Shown: positions 55,235 through 61,420 of the stretch, piece by piece | Numbering within the stretch: position 1 is the first letter of the stretch | Layout: each line of letters begins with the position of its first letter | Source: Nansenia antarctica | Lineage: Eukaryota > Chordata > Actinopteri > Argentiniformes > Microstomatidae | Direction of reading: 5' to 3' | DNA: 64,000 nt | Assembly (NCBI GenBank): GCA_963989245.1 | Contig: OZ022339.1 | Coordinates: 55,779,295 to 55,843,294, forward strand | Program-made: the position numbers and the translations under genes | Notes under the pieces: model-generated | Told to the model about the DNA's origin: nothing | The model's database searches: none | The model's input: the letters and a program-made list of their open reading frames with translations, nothing else

Positions 55235-58207
55235 GTTCATTTTCCCTGTCTCACTTCATAAGCATTACCATACTGTATGAGTCACATTTCTGCCCCCCGT
55301 TGGACAATTAGGGTACTGCACAAGCCAAAGTCCTTCAACTTGAGCCCATCTTTGATTTGAAAAGGAGGGGATGGGTAGCTGTAGTTTATCCTGAACATGT
55401 GTCCTGTCCATTTTATGTAATTGTTTATTTGTCCAGGATTAAGTATTGCACCAGATTTAGCTACATAGCTGGTTTCAATTTGCAATCCCTGATGTCCCTG
55501 ATTTAGTTGAGAAACATGATTCTCAATATTTCCAGTAGGCCATTAAAATGTAGTACTTGTACTGATAGGAATGTCTCTATAGGTAAACTAAAATATGGCC
55601 AAGATCATTGTGACTTGTTTTATATCAGTTCATACTTATTCAAATGTCTTGTTTGCAAATTATGTCTTTCAGAGAGAAAAGCCATCTTCTTTAACAGCCA
55701 TAATGTGTCCAAGCCAGAGTGTGCCTCCGATCTGACATCAGTAAGTGCAACACTGTTTCCCATCTAAAAGAAGTCTCAGCCATTTTGAATGACAAACAGT
55801 TTTGTGATTGTTTCTTTTCCTTATCTACTTTCCATGTGCCTTTGTTTTTAACATCTCAATTGACGCAACCTATTGTACACTTAATGTCACTTAGTGCCTT
55901 GAAAAAGTATTTAACCCTGTGCACAATCTAGATGTTATTGCCTCAGAGTGTGAAAAATTAAATACATACATTAATGATTAATGGATGTCCACTTTGCTTT
56001 ATATTTTGTTTAATTATTTAGACAGCAGGAAACTACAGAGAATGGTTGTGGATTTGAACCCTGTCAACCCACCTACTCTGTATCATAACCTGGGCATGAA
56101 AATGTTTAATCGTCACATTACTAGATGGAATGAATGAATTAATGAATGTGAATATAATAAAACCTTCCTCTGACAACTAACCCTTACCACTTGAAGTTAA
56201 TGCCCAACCCTAATCCTAACCACTGGAAGTTAATACTGATGAAAGCTGATGAGACCTTGAAATATTTTATTTTGACGACATAGGACGTTGCCTGGACGTG
56301 GTATAAGAACGTTTAGCAATGACACTGTGTTGGCCCCACACTCCAGAACTGATATGATGTCATTTGTTTCCATAGAGGGACAACGTGGAGGGCATCTCCA
56401 GGGTGCCAAGTGACAATGTCATCCGGGAGATCTCCAGGTGCCTTCGGCGAGCCCTGGGAGTGTCCCTGTTCGGCATCGACATCATCATCAGTAACCAGAC
56501 AGGCCAGCATGCTTTCATCGACATTAACGCATTCCCAGGTTTGTGCACATCTTAACAATGCTTCCACCAGGGGGCAATGCTGAGGATATTATTCAAATGC
56601 AACCACTCCTCGATCTCAACTGTCCCGGGGAGCCTGGGTGGCATAGCCACGTAATCGCAGGGGTCCTGGTTCGATTCATAATGCTATAAGAATGAAGGTC
56701 TATTTAATTGAATTAACATTATTCACAGTAGAGAAACTGTAGAGGGGGTGAAGAGGTCTTATGAGGGACAGTTTCAGAGGTCCAAGGAGCGCATGGAGAG
56801 GATTGTACTGGCCTTGAGGTCAGTGGACAGAGAGAGTCGAAGGATGAAGAATGAGCGGACAGGAGGGTGGAAGAGGCTGCATTGGTGGATAGAAGGGAGA
56901 ATGATTCAACAGAAAGTAGGGAGGATAAGACAGAGGAAGAGAGAGGTGGAGAGGGTACGCAGGTTGCAACGTGACGATACAGTGTGGGTAGAGGCTGACT
57001 GGGAGGGGGTGGGTTTAAGGGGACTTGGTGGAAATACTGTGCCCGGAAATGAAAGGGACTACTATTTGGAGAGGTACAGTAACTGCATGCATGGAAAAGT
57101 TCGGGCTGAAGTGGGAAATCTTAATGGGTGTTACAACCGATGGGTTTCCTAAATTGATGGGGGAAAATGTAGGTCTGATGCAGGATCAAGTGACGGAAAT
57201 CAACCCAGAGCAGAAACTGGTATTTTTACATTGCATTATTCATCAGGAGGTGCTATGTCCTGAAAATTAACCATGTGGTTGATGTTGTCATTAAAATAGT
57301 TAACTTTATTAGAGCATTAGCTTTAAATAAATCACAATACAGCGGTTTTAGTGTTTGAACACGTCCTAAAACTAAAGTATGTTGACAAGTCATGTATCAC
57401 TTACCGGTAGCCTACGGCAAATGAGAACTGTGAATCCAATCCACAAATTATAAGTATTTAGTGATCGTTAAATTGTTGTTTATTATTTGCTAGCAAACTG
57501 TAGGTATTAAGTGAATGTAAAACTATTGATTATGAAATTGAGTGGGTTCTTCATTGCTTACATTTTCGGCATATATGCAATGAACCGGGAAAACACTTTT
57601 TTCCACAACAAGACTTGTTTTGCTCGATTTCGAGGTTTCACAATTCCCGACATGCAGACCTTTTCACCAAGCTGTGACACACATGTGTTTCATTTTCTGA
57701 TGACACTAATTTATATTGCTCCGGGAAAAGTTTGGAACGGCTTCTGAATACAGTGAAAAGGGAACTGAAAGTCTTCTGAGATGTGTTGTATGTTGTGGAT
57801 GGCTGTGATGTGTTTGTCTTGTTTGCATTGAAACATTCTGAAATGCCTGTGTGATACAATGCAAAACTATCTCAGATCTCCGAAACCTAAGCAATAGAAC
57901 TTCTGTCTCTCTGCTGCTAGGTTACGAAGGCGTTCCTGAGTTCTTTGATGATCTGCTGAGTCTGCTGACAAGTGTTCTAAAGGAGTGTGCACCTGGGAAA
58001 ACTGTCAGTGGACAGACCCCCGCCTCAGCCACAGAAACCAGTGAAAAACCCTGCAAGCTGTTAGCGGAAGAGGGCAGCACCTGGATCGAGGGTGAGGGCG
58101 TCAAGAGGGGTGCCCATCAGGGACTGGGGTGCAACTCGGACGTTCCGCCTAACTTCCAACAGCACTGCGTGTCTGCCATAGCCACCAAAGCCTCCTCTCA
58201 ATGTTGA
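20581..58207 (+). CDS. itpk1: ITPK1, inositol-tetrakisphosphate 1-kinase
   Basis: Ten coding exons join in frame to 395 codons: 20581-20675, 27952-27976, 40607-40732, 41633-41750, 51503-51601, 52496-52536, 54063-54228, 55673-55740, 56376-56538 and 57921-58207. ITPK1 is a cytosolic ATP-grasp kinase and phosphotransferase that converts Ins(3,4,5,6)P4 and Ins(1,3,4)P3 toward higher inositol phosphates. The protein starts [20 protein letters not shown]. It keeps ATP-contact Lys157 ([12 protein letters not shown]) and Lys199 ([10 protein letters not shown]), His162 and His167, and Mg ligands Asp281, Asp295 and Asn297 ([19 protein letters not shown]). All are at the human numbering, so there are no indels to residue 301. 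The variable C-terminal tail is shorter than in human (414 residues) but ends in the conserved [16 protein letters not shown]. Whether it is the a or b teleost paralogue cannot be decided here. Confidence 0.97.
20942..21035. repeat. AT-rich inverted repeat
   Basis: (AAT)n is followed at once by (ATT)n, giving a self-complementary run around 20944-20976, and then further TAATATTAAT palindromes. Confidence 0.85.
22374..22439. repeat. (GA)n microsatellite
   Basis: About 33 GA units. They are homologous by position to the short (CT)n of the left arm of the inverted repeat (about 21806-21823). Confidence 0.97.
22528..22708 (-). mobile_element. LINE 3' end inserted in the right arm of the inverted repeat
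   Basis: On the minus strand it reads [14 protein letters not shown], then a tail AAAGCGCTATACAAATTACA ending AAAGTTATTA, a typical LINE 3' terminus. The other arm lacks it: the flanking sequence is contiguous there as GTCAAAGCACTAG. An AAAG(T/C)-type duplication flanks the insert. Confidence 0.75.
22836..24008. other. itpk1 intron 1, no feature recognised
   Basis: AT-rich sequence without recognisable coding sequence, well-defined repeat or conserved motif. Confidence 0.4.
24009..25654 (+). mobile_element. Tc1-like transposon, nearly full length, transposase broken
   Basis: The ends are inverted (CAGTGATGTGCAAAAATGTG at left; CAGTGGGGTGCAAAAATGTG on the minus strand at right) and flanked by TA (24007-24008 and 25655-25656). 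The length of 1646 bp is normal for Tc1 elements. The plus-strand transposase remnant starts [16 protein letters not shown] near 24391 and includes [38 protein letters not shown] and, past a TATA-rich insertion, [19 protein letters not shown]. Multiple stops and shifts make it a pseudogene. Confidence 0.92.
25872..27685 (-). mobile_element. 5'-truncated L2-type LINE with long reverse transcriptase frame
   Basis: An uninterrupted minus-strand frame (26288 to about 27685) encodes reverse transcriptase: [33 protein letters not shown], then motif [13 protein letters not shown], motif [20 protein letters not shown] and catalytic motif C KFADDTT. It ends [18 protein letters not shown] and [10 protein letters not shown]. 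The 3' tail is a (GAAT)n run at 25873-25900. The endonuclease domain is missing, so it is truncated at the 5' end. The frame has no stop, which suggests a fairly young insertion. Upstream of about 27685 the sequence becomes (GTGCAC)-rich and is not LINE. Confidence 0.9.
27952..27976 (+). CDS. itpk1: itpk1 coding exon 2 (25-bp microexon)
   Basis: Between TCTTTCCTCAG and GTAAGT it encodes RKRGIEMVQ together with the preceding two bases. Skipping it would shift the frame. It is isolated between introns of 7.3 and 12.6 kb. Confidence 0.94.
28632..28829 (+). mobile_element. Short retroposon inserted in copy 1 of the duplication
   Basis: The 198-bp insert is flanked by a perfect 15-bp duplication AATAAATAATAGGCA (28617-28631 and 28830-28844), which copy 2 has only once. 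It ends ACCGAAAGCTCGCAATAAAC followed by a T/A-rich tail. A related tail occurs at 10420-10560. Confidence 0.88.
28978..29155 (+). mobile_element. tRNA-derived SINE
   Basis: The head has the A box TGGCGTAGCGGGTTAAGCGC and B box GGTTCGATTCC. The body CCTGCATGTCATCCCTCATC leads into an AATAAAAATGAG tail. This is a common fish SINE layout. Confidence 0.85.
29510..29634. mobile_element. 125-bp palindromic MITE, copy 2
   Basis: Same sequence family and same length as 17424-17548, flanked by TTA duplications (29507-29509 and 29635-29637). The arms CTGGTTTCACAGACAAGGCT are inverted at the two ends. Confidence 0.87.
29975..30475 (+). mobile_element. 3' fragment of a non-LTR retrotransposon
   Basis: Plus-strand remnants read [20 protein letters not shown] and, after frame breaks, [20 protein letters not shown] and [20 protein letters not shown], ending [13 protein letters not shown]. 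These are characteristic of the C-terminal part of LINE polyproteins. Confidence 0.8.
30820..30985. repeat. Dispersed repeat related to 36030-36245
   Basis: Shares GGATTACTTACCGAATCCAT, a GCAATATTTTGACTTGACTAG block and CATCAGCCGCTGTCACA-like sequence with 36080-36245. On the minus strand both copies read ATGGATTCG followed by a donor-like GT(A/G)AGTAATC. Confidence 0.75.
31254..32280. mobile_element. Composite of decayed DNA elements with an internal direct repeat
   Basis: A block of about 155 bp is present twice in direct orientation (31499-31653 and 32057-32210), including CATCGTATTATCTTAGTTTA. Between the copies lies a MITE-like segment starting TATGGCGCTTTTCCACTACG at 31801. The left edge is rich in CTACGC/GCGTAG motifs. 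A third, inverted piece of the block is at 62156-62210. Confidence 0.6.
32754..34185 (+). mobile_element. Tc1-like transposon, decayed
   Basis: The inverted termini CAGTGCCCTGCATAAGTAAT and CAGTGTCCTGTGTAAGTAAT (minus strand) are flanked by TA at 32752-32753 and 34186-34187. Transposase remnants on the plus strand include [20 protein letters not shown] and [19 protein letters not shown]. Many stops are present. It is 1432 bp long. Confidence 0.88.
34598..34674. repeat. (AC)n microsatellite
   Basis: About 38 nearly perfect AC units. Confidence 0.97.
34855..35345 (-). mobile_element. LINE reverse transcriptase remnant
   Basis: The minus strand reads [20 protein letters not shown] and [12 protein letters not shown], matching the LPFLSK-E and NQSGF--HST blocks between reverse transcriptase motifs of non-LTR elements. 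Frames are broken and no catalytic motif survives. Confidence 0.65.
35938..36030 (+). mobile_element. Terminal fragment of a Tc1-like element
   Basis: CAGTGCCCTACTTAAGTAAT and the following GGGATGGTGAAGCATTTT match the left terminus of the element at 32754. The rest of the element is missing. Confidence 0.7.
36032..36125. repeat. Near-perfect 38-bp-arm palindrome
   Basis: The arms contain GGATTCGGTGAGTAATCCCC and its exact inverse, separated by about 12 bases around CTAGTTAGCGTAGA. The right arm continues into the repeat shared with 30851. Confidence 0.85.
36770..37010 (+). mobile_element. tRNA-derived SINE
   Basis: GGCTGTGGCTCAGAAGGTAG (A-box region) and CGGTTCGATCC (B box) are followed by the body GTCCTTGGGCAAGACACTGA and tail GCGCTTTGGATAAAGGTGCT, ending TATATAAGTGCAGTCCATTTA. 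A related copy lies inverted at 61150-61400. Confidence 0.88.
37170..38195 (-). pseudogene. hAT element encoding a BED-finger transposase fragment
   Basis: Inverted ends around GGTTTTCAAAGTCC (left) and CGTTTTCAAAGTGTGAGG (minus strand, right) bound about 1 kb. The minus-strand frame (about 37930 to 37351, one internal stop near 37815) reads [20 protein letters not shown], then [20 protein letters not shown] and [12 protein letters not shown]. The Cys-x2-Cys / His spacing is a BED-like zinc finger as in ZBED5-type hAT proteins. The catalytic domain is absent. It is a truncated transposon, not a host gene. Confidence 0.8.
38215..38285 (+). repeat. SINE 3' tail fragment
   Basis: GTAAGTCGATTTGGATAAAG followed by GCGTCTGCTAAATG is the conserved 3' domain of a common fish SINE family. 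The head is missing. Confidence 0.75.
38766..39860 (-). mobile_element. 3' part of a non-LTR retrotransposon
   Basis: The minus strand encodes [20 protein letters not shown], then after a frameshift near 39715 [14 protein letters not shown] and [15 protein letters not shown], ending [16 protein letters not shown] and [14 protein letters not shown]. This is the reverse transcriptase C-terminal region. The 3' tail is (TGAT)n at 38767-38784. Confidence 0.85.
39861..40606. other. itpk1 intron 2, right end
   Basis: No gene is recognised. A 22-bp unit (AAGATAAAATGGTTGCA) is tandemly duplicated near 40085-40125. Confidence 0.4.
40607..40732 (+). CDS. itpk1: itpk1 coding exon 3
   Basis: 126 bp, phase 0. 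It encodes [20 protein letters not shown] and continues to LLVQSVQ. The acceptor is GTCTCCAG. Confidence 0.96.
40733..41632. other. itpk1 intron 3
   Basis: 0.9 kb of AT-rich sequence without a recognisable element. Confidence 0.5.
41633..41750 (+). CDS. itpk1: itpk1 coding exon 4
   Basis: 118 bp. It encodes [20 protein letters not shown] and continues to IEDSMR, ending one base into an Asp codon before GTATGG. Confidence 0.96.
41778..41880. repeat. ACACAGAGACATAG-type simple repeat
   Basis: Imperfect tandem CACACAGAGACATAGA units follow the itpk1 exon 4 donor by about 30 bp. Confidence 0.9.
41881..43520. other. itpk1 intron 4, left part
   Basis: AT-rich sequence; no coding exon or defined mobile element recognised. 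Confidence 0.4.
43520..43600. repeat. AT-rich palindromic microsatellite
   Basis: AAGATAATAATATATATATA and its near-inverse surround a (TA)n core. A further (TA)n at 43779-43792 directly precedes the LINE at 43796. Confidence 0.85.
43800..45677 (+). pseudogene. LINE polyprotein: endonuclease plus start of reverse transcriptase
   Basis: A 625-codon open frame from the LINE start. It holds all the usual APE-type endonuclease blocks (Asn, Glu, Asp-Phe-Asn and Ser-Asp-His motifs) and the RT fingers, and then runs out of frame at a deletion near 45640. The remaining frame resumes as 45650-46138. Confidence 0.9.
46292..47517. mobile_element. hAT transposon inserted in the LINE
   Basis: Terminal CAGTGGCGTA is inverted at both ends, flanked by a perfect 8-bp duplication CATGGTAC (46284-46291 and 47518-47525). 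Removing one duplication plus the element restores the LINE reading across [15 protein letters not shown]. Most of its body is a second hAT. Its own sequence is the 99 bp at left and 187 bp at right. Confidence 0.93.
46391..47330 (+). mobile_element. Second hAT transposon nested inside the first
   Basis: Ends CAGTGTTTCC and its inverse GGAAACACTG, with TCCGA repeated on both sides (46386-46390 and 47331-47335). The interior frame at 46949-47248 reads [20 protein letters not shown], the TTF-type zinc-finger start of a hAT transposase, then stops. It is a decayed, formerly autonomous type. Confidence 0.8.
47612..49107 (+). mobile_element. tRNA-derived SINE in the LINE, itself split by another LINE
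   Basis: The head at 47612-47700 has TGGTCTAGTGGATAGTGAGT and the B box GAGTTCAAATCCCGC. The tail at 49014-49107 has AAGTCGCTTTGGATTAAAAG then CGTCTGCTAAATGGCAAA and (ATT)n. The LINE reading continues directly across it (CCTCCCTGG / GATGACGTGG), so it is an insertion. Confidence 0.82.
47702..49013 (+). mobile_element. 5'-truncated L2-type LINE inserted in the SINE
   Basis: It encodes [20 protein letters not shown], motif A FVDF with a small insertion and frameshift near 47825, then a 306-codon open frame: [40 protein letters not shown] and [19 protein letters not shown], ending at 48808. The 3' tail is GGCAATAAACGTTATCTCAA with (TCTCAA)n at about 48985-49012. It is a different subfamily from the host LINE and from that at 25872. 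Confidence 0.88.
49706..50330. other. itpk1 intron 4 between LINE and minisatellite
   Basis: AT-rich; an open frame to 49996 has no recognisable similarity. No element defined. Confidence 0.35.
50340..50885 (+). repeat. 27-bp minisatellite
   Basis: About 20 copies of a unit CCCCTACCCCAAGGCCTTGT plus TTCTGTT. Some copies are extended (TCTGTTTTTG) or shortened. Because 27 is a multiple of three and the unit lacks stops, all three plus frames stay open for nearly 200 codons. It lies in itpk1 intron 4 and is not an exon. Confidence 0.95.
50986..51030. repeat. (GA)n microsatellite
   Basis: About 22 GA units, followed by purine-rich sequence to about 51340. Confidence 0.95.
51391..51421. repeat. 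(AC)n microsatellite
   Basis: About 15 AC units, about 80 bp upstream of itpk1 exon 5. Confidence 0.97.
51503..51601 (+). CDS. itpk1: itpk1 coding exon 5
   Basis: 99 bp. It encodes [11 protein letters not shown] and RHGITFPF and ends one base into Ile155 before GTATGT. A long simple satellite begins only about 40 bp downstream. Confidence 0.96.
51630..52170 (+). repeat. CTCTCTATGACC satellite with higher-order repeats
   Basis: The base unit is about 12-14 bp (CCTCTCTATGACC). A longer block containing CTACCCTCTCTGACCCCTCT and CTATGACCTCTATGATCC recurs three times at about 124-bp spacing. It begins within about 30 bp of the exon 5 donor and fills more than half of intron 5. Confidence 0.93.
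52496..52536 (+). CDS. itpk1: itpk1 coding exon 6
   Basis: 41 bp. It encodes [13 protein letters not shown], containing the ATP-binding Lys157 and the conserved His162 and His167. The donor is GAG/GTAAGA. Confidence 0.96.
52960..53916 (-). mobile_element. Tc1-like transposon remnant in itpk1 intron 6
   Basis: On the minus strand the transposase starts [14 protein letters not shown] near 53623, continues with [14 protein letters not shown] and then [20 protein letters not shown] and [15 protein letters not shown], with frame breaks. The right terminus CAGTACACAGTCATGTGAAA (minus strand) ends at a TA near 53916. The left end is lost, so the catalytic part is mostly missing. Confidence 0.82.
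54063..54228 (+). CDS. itpk1: itpk1 coding exon 7
   Basis: 166 bp. It encodes residues 169-223 including [20 protein letters not shown], the hinge that holds the adenine, with Lys199. Confidence 0.97.
54329..54503. mobile_element. 175-bp palindromic MITE in itpk1 intron 7
   Basis: The arms CCCAGTTGTTCAAAAC and TCTTTTTTGCTATCCAGGAT are matched inverted at the right, with a short loop near 54400. A complete hairpin would form in RNA from either strand. No coding sequence. Confidence 0.8.
54680..54795 (+). mobile_element. LINE/SINE 3' end fragment
   Basis: GGTGGAACGAGCTTCCCACT encodes the WNELP-like block common to fish LINE 3' ends. AAATGCCAAAAATGTAACGTAATGTAAATG is the tail. Confidence 0.55.
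55193..55232. repeat. (TG)n microsatellite
   Basis: About 19 TG units in itpk1 intron 7. Confidence 0.97.
55673..55740 (+). CDS. itpk1: itpk1 coding exon 8
   Basis: 68 bp. It encodes [20 protein letters not shown] and finishes LTS before GTAAGT. Confidence 0.96.
56376..56538 (+). CDS. itpk1: itpk1 coding exon 9 (metal-binding site)
   Basis: 163 bp. It encodes [18 protein letters not shown] and FIDINAFPG, with Asp281, Asp295 and Asn297. Confidence 0.97.
56630..56690 (+). repeat. tRNA-derived SINE head fragment
   Basis: AGCCTGGGTGGCATAGCCAC and GGTCCTGGTTCGATTC resemble the head of the SINE at 28978, with an internal deletion. Confidence 0.55.
57025..57490 (+). pseudogene. hAT transposase fragment in itpk1 intron 9
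   Basis: The plus strand reads [40 protein letters not shown] and HQEVLC, then after a shift [20 protein letters not shown]. This is the catalytic-core region (the TTDG and CIIHQEVL motifs) of the hAT/Charlie-type transposase found in GTF2IRD2 and ZBED-like proteins. Positions 57350-57490 then match, inverted, the hAT at 5292-6524. It is a fragment with no ends. Confidence 0.78.
57921..58207 (+). CDS. itpk1: itpk1 coding exon 10 and stop
   Basis: The acceptor is CTCTGCTGCTAG. It encodes [16 protein letters not shown] and a divergent Ser/Thr/Glu-rich tail, then [20 protein letters not shown] and KASSQC, stopping at TGA 58205-58207. Confidence 0.96.
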
Positions 58208-58536
58208 TTCGCTCCCCCTCACTCCCACCTTAGCCATGAGAAACAAGATGTCATATATGATCTACTCAACGCTAATTAAAACTCTTCATTGTCAGAAAGG
58301 ATGACAAAAGATGTTAATGATTTTAGCGATGCCAATATGTTTTTCATTTGCTCCATGTCCCTTTGTACGGTATTCAGGTATTGAAGCTTTTGGACCCTGT
58401 CATATCTAAAACTTTTTTTGTAATATTTTTGAGTAAGTGAATTCCCACCAGTAGTTAAACAGTGTTGACACAACGGTGTGACAGTGAATGATGTGTCTCA
58501 GCAAAGCTACTGCCTCAGAGATGGGGTTTGTTTATT

Positions 58537-58674
58537 TGTGTGTGTGTGTGTGTGTGTGTGTGTGAGAGTGTGAGTGTGAGTGTGAGTGTGGGTGTGGGTG
58601 TGGGTGTGGGTGTGAGTGTGAGTGTGAGTGTGAGTGTGAGTGTGAGTGTGAGTGTGAGTGTGAGTGTGAGTGTG

Positions 58675-58709
<35 letters not shown>

Positions 58710-58710
58710 G
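58537..58710. repeat. Compound (TG)n(TGAGTG)n(TG)n microsatellite
   Basis: TG units, then TGAGTG and TGGGTG hexamers, then TG units. It has the same composite layout as the array at the right edge of the window. Confidence 0.95.
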
Positions 58711-58817
58711 ACCTACAAAATATTTGTTTCTGTATACTGAATGCCAGGTGTAGGCCCCCTCAGATTGGCTTTAAATGGTCAGGCTAATGTCATATATATG
58801 TTAAGATTTACCGCTAC

Positions 58818-58823
58818 AATAAA
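58818..58823 (+). terminator. itpk1: Candidate proximal polyadenylation signal, itpk1
   Basis: AATAAA 611 bp after the stop codon, followed within 30 bases by T/GT-rich sequence. Confidence 0.45.
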
Positions 58824-59103
58824 TTGATCTGTCTGTGTTTTCCAGGGCAGGATTCACTAAATACTAATATACTCATAATCATGTTAAATTTACTGTAGTA
58901 GTTGACTTAAATATGTGAAGATATTACATTATTATTTTTCTGATGAAGACACAAAGCTAGCAAATAATTGATAAACTCATAATTAATTAATTGATCAATT
59001 ATAAAACACTCAGGTATGAGGGGGAGACTGCTCCTTGGATATTTCACAGAGCAGGACTCCAAATGTCCTACCTAGATCATAAAGAAAGTTACACTTGAAT
59101 TGA

Positions 59104-59282
59104 GAATCAAGACTTTAGCAAGCTATAACTTTGATAAACACTCAGAAAAGTTTGGTCTGGTTCAAGTTAATTATGCGTGATATTTAATATCACCTAGCCC
59201 AATAATAATCACAATCGCCCATATTTAACTTGGACCAGACCTTTCTGAGTGTATCAGAGTTAGTTTGCTAATTTCTTGATCC
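59104..59282. repeat. Inverted repeat with ~60-bp arms in the itpk1 3' region
   Basis: The left arm 59104-59170 (AACTTTGATAAACACTCAGA ... GGTCTGGTTCAAGTTAA) is matched inverted by 59224-59282. The loop is about 53 bases. It is MITE-like. It sits between the two candidate polyadenylation signals. Confidence 0.82.
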
Positions 59283-59924
59283 TGCTTTGTTTTTGTGAGA
59301 CTCAGCGGTCTATAGTCTTTGCTTCTATAGTGTGACAGTGGCTGGTGATCAAATTAAATGGAATGTCCCAACTTACAAATTGATATGCTTTGTTATGTAC
59401 CTGTGAATTATTTTGCTGTAATTTTCAATCAAGTTATTAGAGAAAAAAATGTGTGTGTAATTTGTCAATGTATATACAGACTGTATATATTTGGGATATA
59501 TTCATACCTTCATTAACTGTAATAGAAAACTATGAAGGACCAAAACATTAAACAAACGTTGATACTCTGGAATATTTTACTGTATAAAGCATTGGTGAAA
59601 TATGTTACAGTTCGCAAGTCGAAGTGGAATATACAGAATAGCATTACCTCTCCACCTGTAGGTGATGTTATATGAATGATAACCTATACTATATTTCACC
59701 TGTTCATCAATCATATCAGTGACTCAAAGAAAAAAGAGCATAACAGGAAGTTTGTGCTACAAAAGACCTATCATGATAATGTTATTGTGCTATCACAGTA
59801 ACAACTGAGTATCAAATGTATGTACAGTATATTTACCTATACTGTATATACTAATATATTATAGTGTTTTTGCACAAGAATAGGTGTCTCTGTTTTTAAT
59901 TATTTGAATTATAGAGAAATATTA

Positions 59925-59930
59925 AATAAA
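59925..59930 (+). terminator. itpk1: Candidate distal polyadenylation signal, itpk1
   Basis: AATAAA in AAATATTAAATAAATGC, followed by TTTGAGTGGTCGTTGTG, a good GT-rich downstream element. Confidence 0.5.
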
Positions 59931-59950
59931 TGCTTGAAAATGTACTTAAT

Positions 59951-60644
59951 TTGAGTGGTCGTTGTGATCTAAATCAGGGACTCATTATGTTTGGCCTACA
60001 TAAACAAGGGCAAGAGGACATGTACAGTATATGCCTGTAGTATACAGTACATTCCATCACCTATACAATGCATCATTTTCTAGGTAGGAAAGACGTGAGA
60101 TGGACACTTCCTTCCTTATTGATAACATGGTACTATCACTACTTCTTGAAGCCAAAAATTGTTGGATTGCACAGGTGATGTAAACTCCCTCAGTTGAACA
60201 ATTTACAAGAATGTCTTTTTGGTGTTTTTTAGTTGTTTTTTTTACTAGTAATGCGGGCTAAGCTGTATTTAGATGTTCTATTACTTCATTTTATTATGGA
60301 TTCAAAAGCAGCAACTTGCAAAGCTAAAATGTGCTGTTACTCTGTAGCTTGAGCCATTAGCTGACATAATCATTATTCATTTCGAAGAAACTGCTCCCTA
60401 GTATGATGAATTTAGGAATAATATTTTTGATTAAAGTCGGTTATGCAGCATCATTTAATACTGACACTTGGCCTATATAAATATGGAAACCAGAGGTGTC
60501 TTCAGTTGTGGTTATTTGTAAGCAAATAATTTGGCTGAGCAAATATTTTGTCTTAGCTAATGAATCTGGTAATAATATTTTGAGAAATCAACATAAAGAT
60601 GTAAGAAGCAAGGCTGTTTTATGGCTCTGCAATATGTTGTCTTT
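59951..60644. other. Intergenic sequence downstream of itpk1
   Basis: AT-rich; nothing recognised. Confidence 0.4.
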
Positions 60645-60900
60645 ATGTTTGAAGTAAAGGCGTCTTACATCTATACAGAGTGTGTGCAATAGTAGCCTAA
60701 TGGCCCCAAAGTATTTTTCTCTTTGGTCACAGAAGGAGAATGCAAGAGAAAACCTCTCAAGTTCTTCCTGTGCACAAAGGAGACACAGCACTGTAAAACA
60801 GATACAACTAGAGTGTCATAGTAAAACATTTATAAATAAACATTGTAAACATTGCTTGCTTCACAGGGTTCTCCATCACTTTCCTTTTATGGAGGGGTGC
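60645..60900 (+). repeat. Dispersed repeat, copy 2 (pair with 18210-18440)
   Basis: Same block order as copy 1, including a TCTTTGGTCACAGAAGG segment and CACTGTAAAACA. The family is not identified. Confidence 0.65.
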
Positions 60901-61149
60901 TACATCATTTATGCTTTCCTTGCTCTGTTCCATGGAATCTACTGGGAAGGCTTGTATGTGTGAAAGGGGCTTTGGTTGACTAGTGATGTGTCATTGATTT
61001 TCAATAACGTGGAAATGTATTCACATTTTTCGAAAGAAAAGTCTGATCATTACATCAGATCCCGATATGCGGACCACAGCATTAGAACGTGACACATATA
61101 TACCAGTCTACCTGTCTGTTTATTAATTTGCTTTCTGTTATGGATAATA

Positions 61150-61402
61150 AGGTTGCTTGTAAATGGACTGCACTTATATAACGTATTATTCCAAAGCACT
61201 TTACAATGGCCTCTCATTCACCTATTCACACACCAATGGCGGCAAGCTACCATGCAAAGCACTGGCCCGCATATTGGGAGCAATTTGGGGTGCAGTGTCT
61301 TGCCCAAGGACACCTCGACATGTGGCCAGCCGGGGATCAAACCTCCGGACCGCCTTGTGATCATTAGACGCTGACTCTACCTCCTGAGTCACAGCCGCTC
61401 CC
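61150..61402 (-). mobile_element. tRNA-derived SINE, minus orientation
   Basis: Read on the minus strand it has GGAGCGGCTGTGACTCAGGA, a GGTTTGATCCCC B box, GTGTCCTTGGGCAAGACACT and the tail AGCGCTTTGGAATAA-like / TATATAAGTGCAGTCCATTT. Same family as 36770-37010. A (C)n run follows at about 61400-61420. Confidence 0.87.
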
Positions 61403-61420
61403 CCCCCCCCCCCCCCCCCC

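Larger units (their letters stand above)
58208..59950 (+). other. itpk1: itpk1 3' UTR and downstream region
   Basis: Candidate AATAAA signals lie at 58818-58823 (followed by TGATCTGTCTGTGTTTTCC) and 59925-59930 (followed by GT-rich sequence). A compound microsatellite and an inverted repeat lie within. If the distal site is used, the 3' UTR is about 1.7 kb and contains both. Confidence 0.55.

Noticed and set aside
56748..57152. Arg/Glu-rich 134-codon frame as an itpk1 exon or separate gene
   Set aside because: It begins at GTG, matches no known family, lies in intron 9 and has no splice sites that keep the itpk1 frame; left as unexplained.
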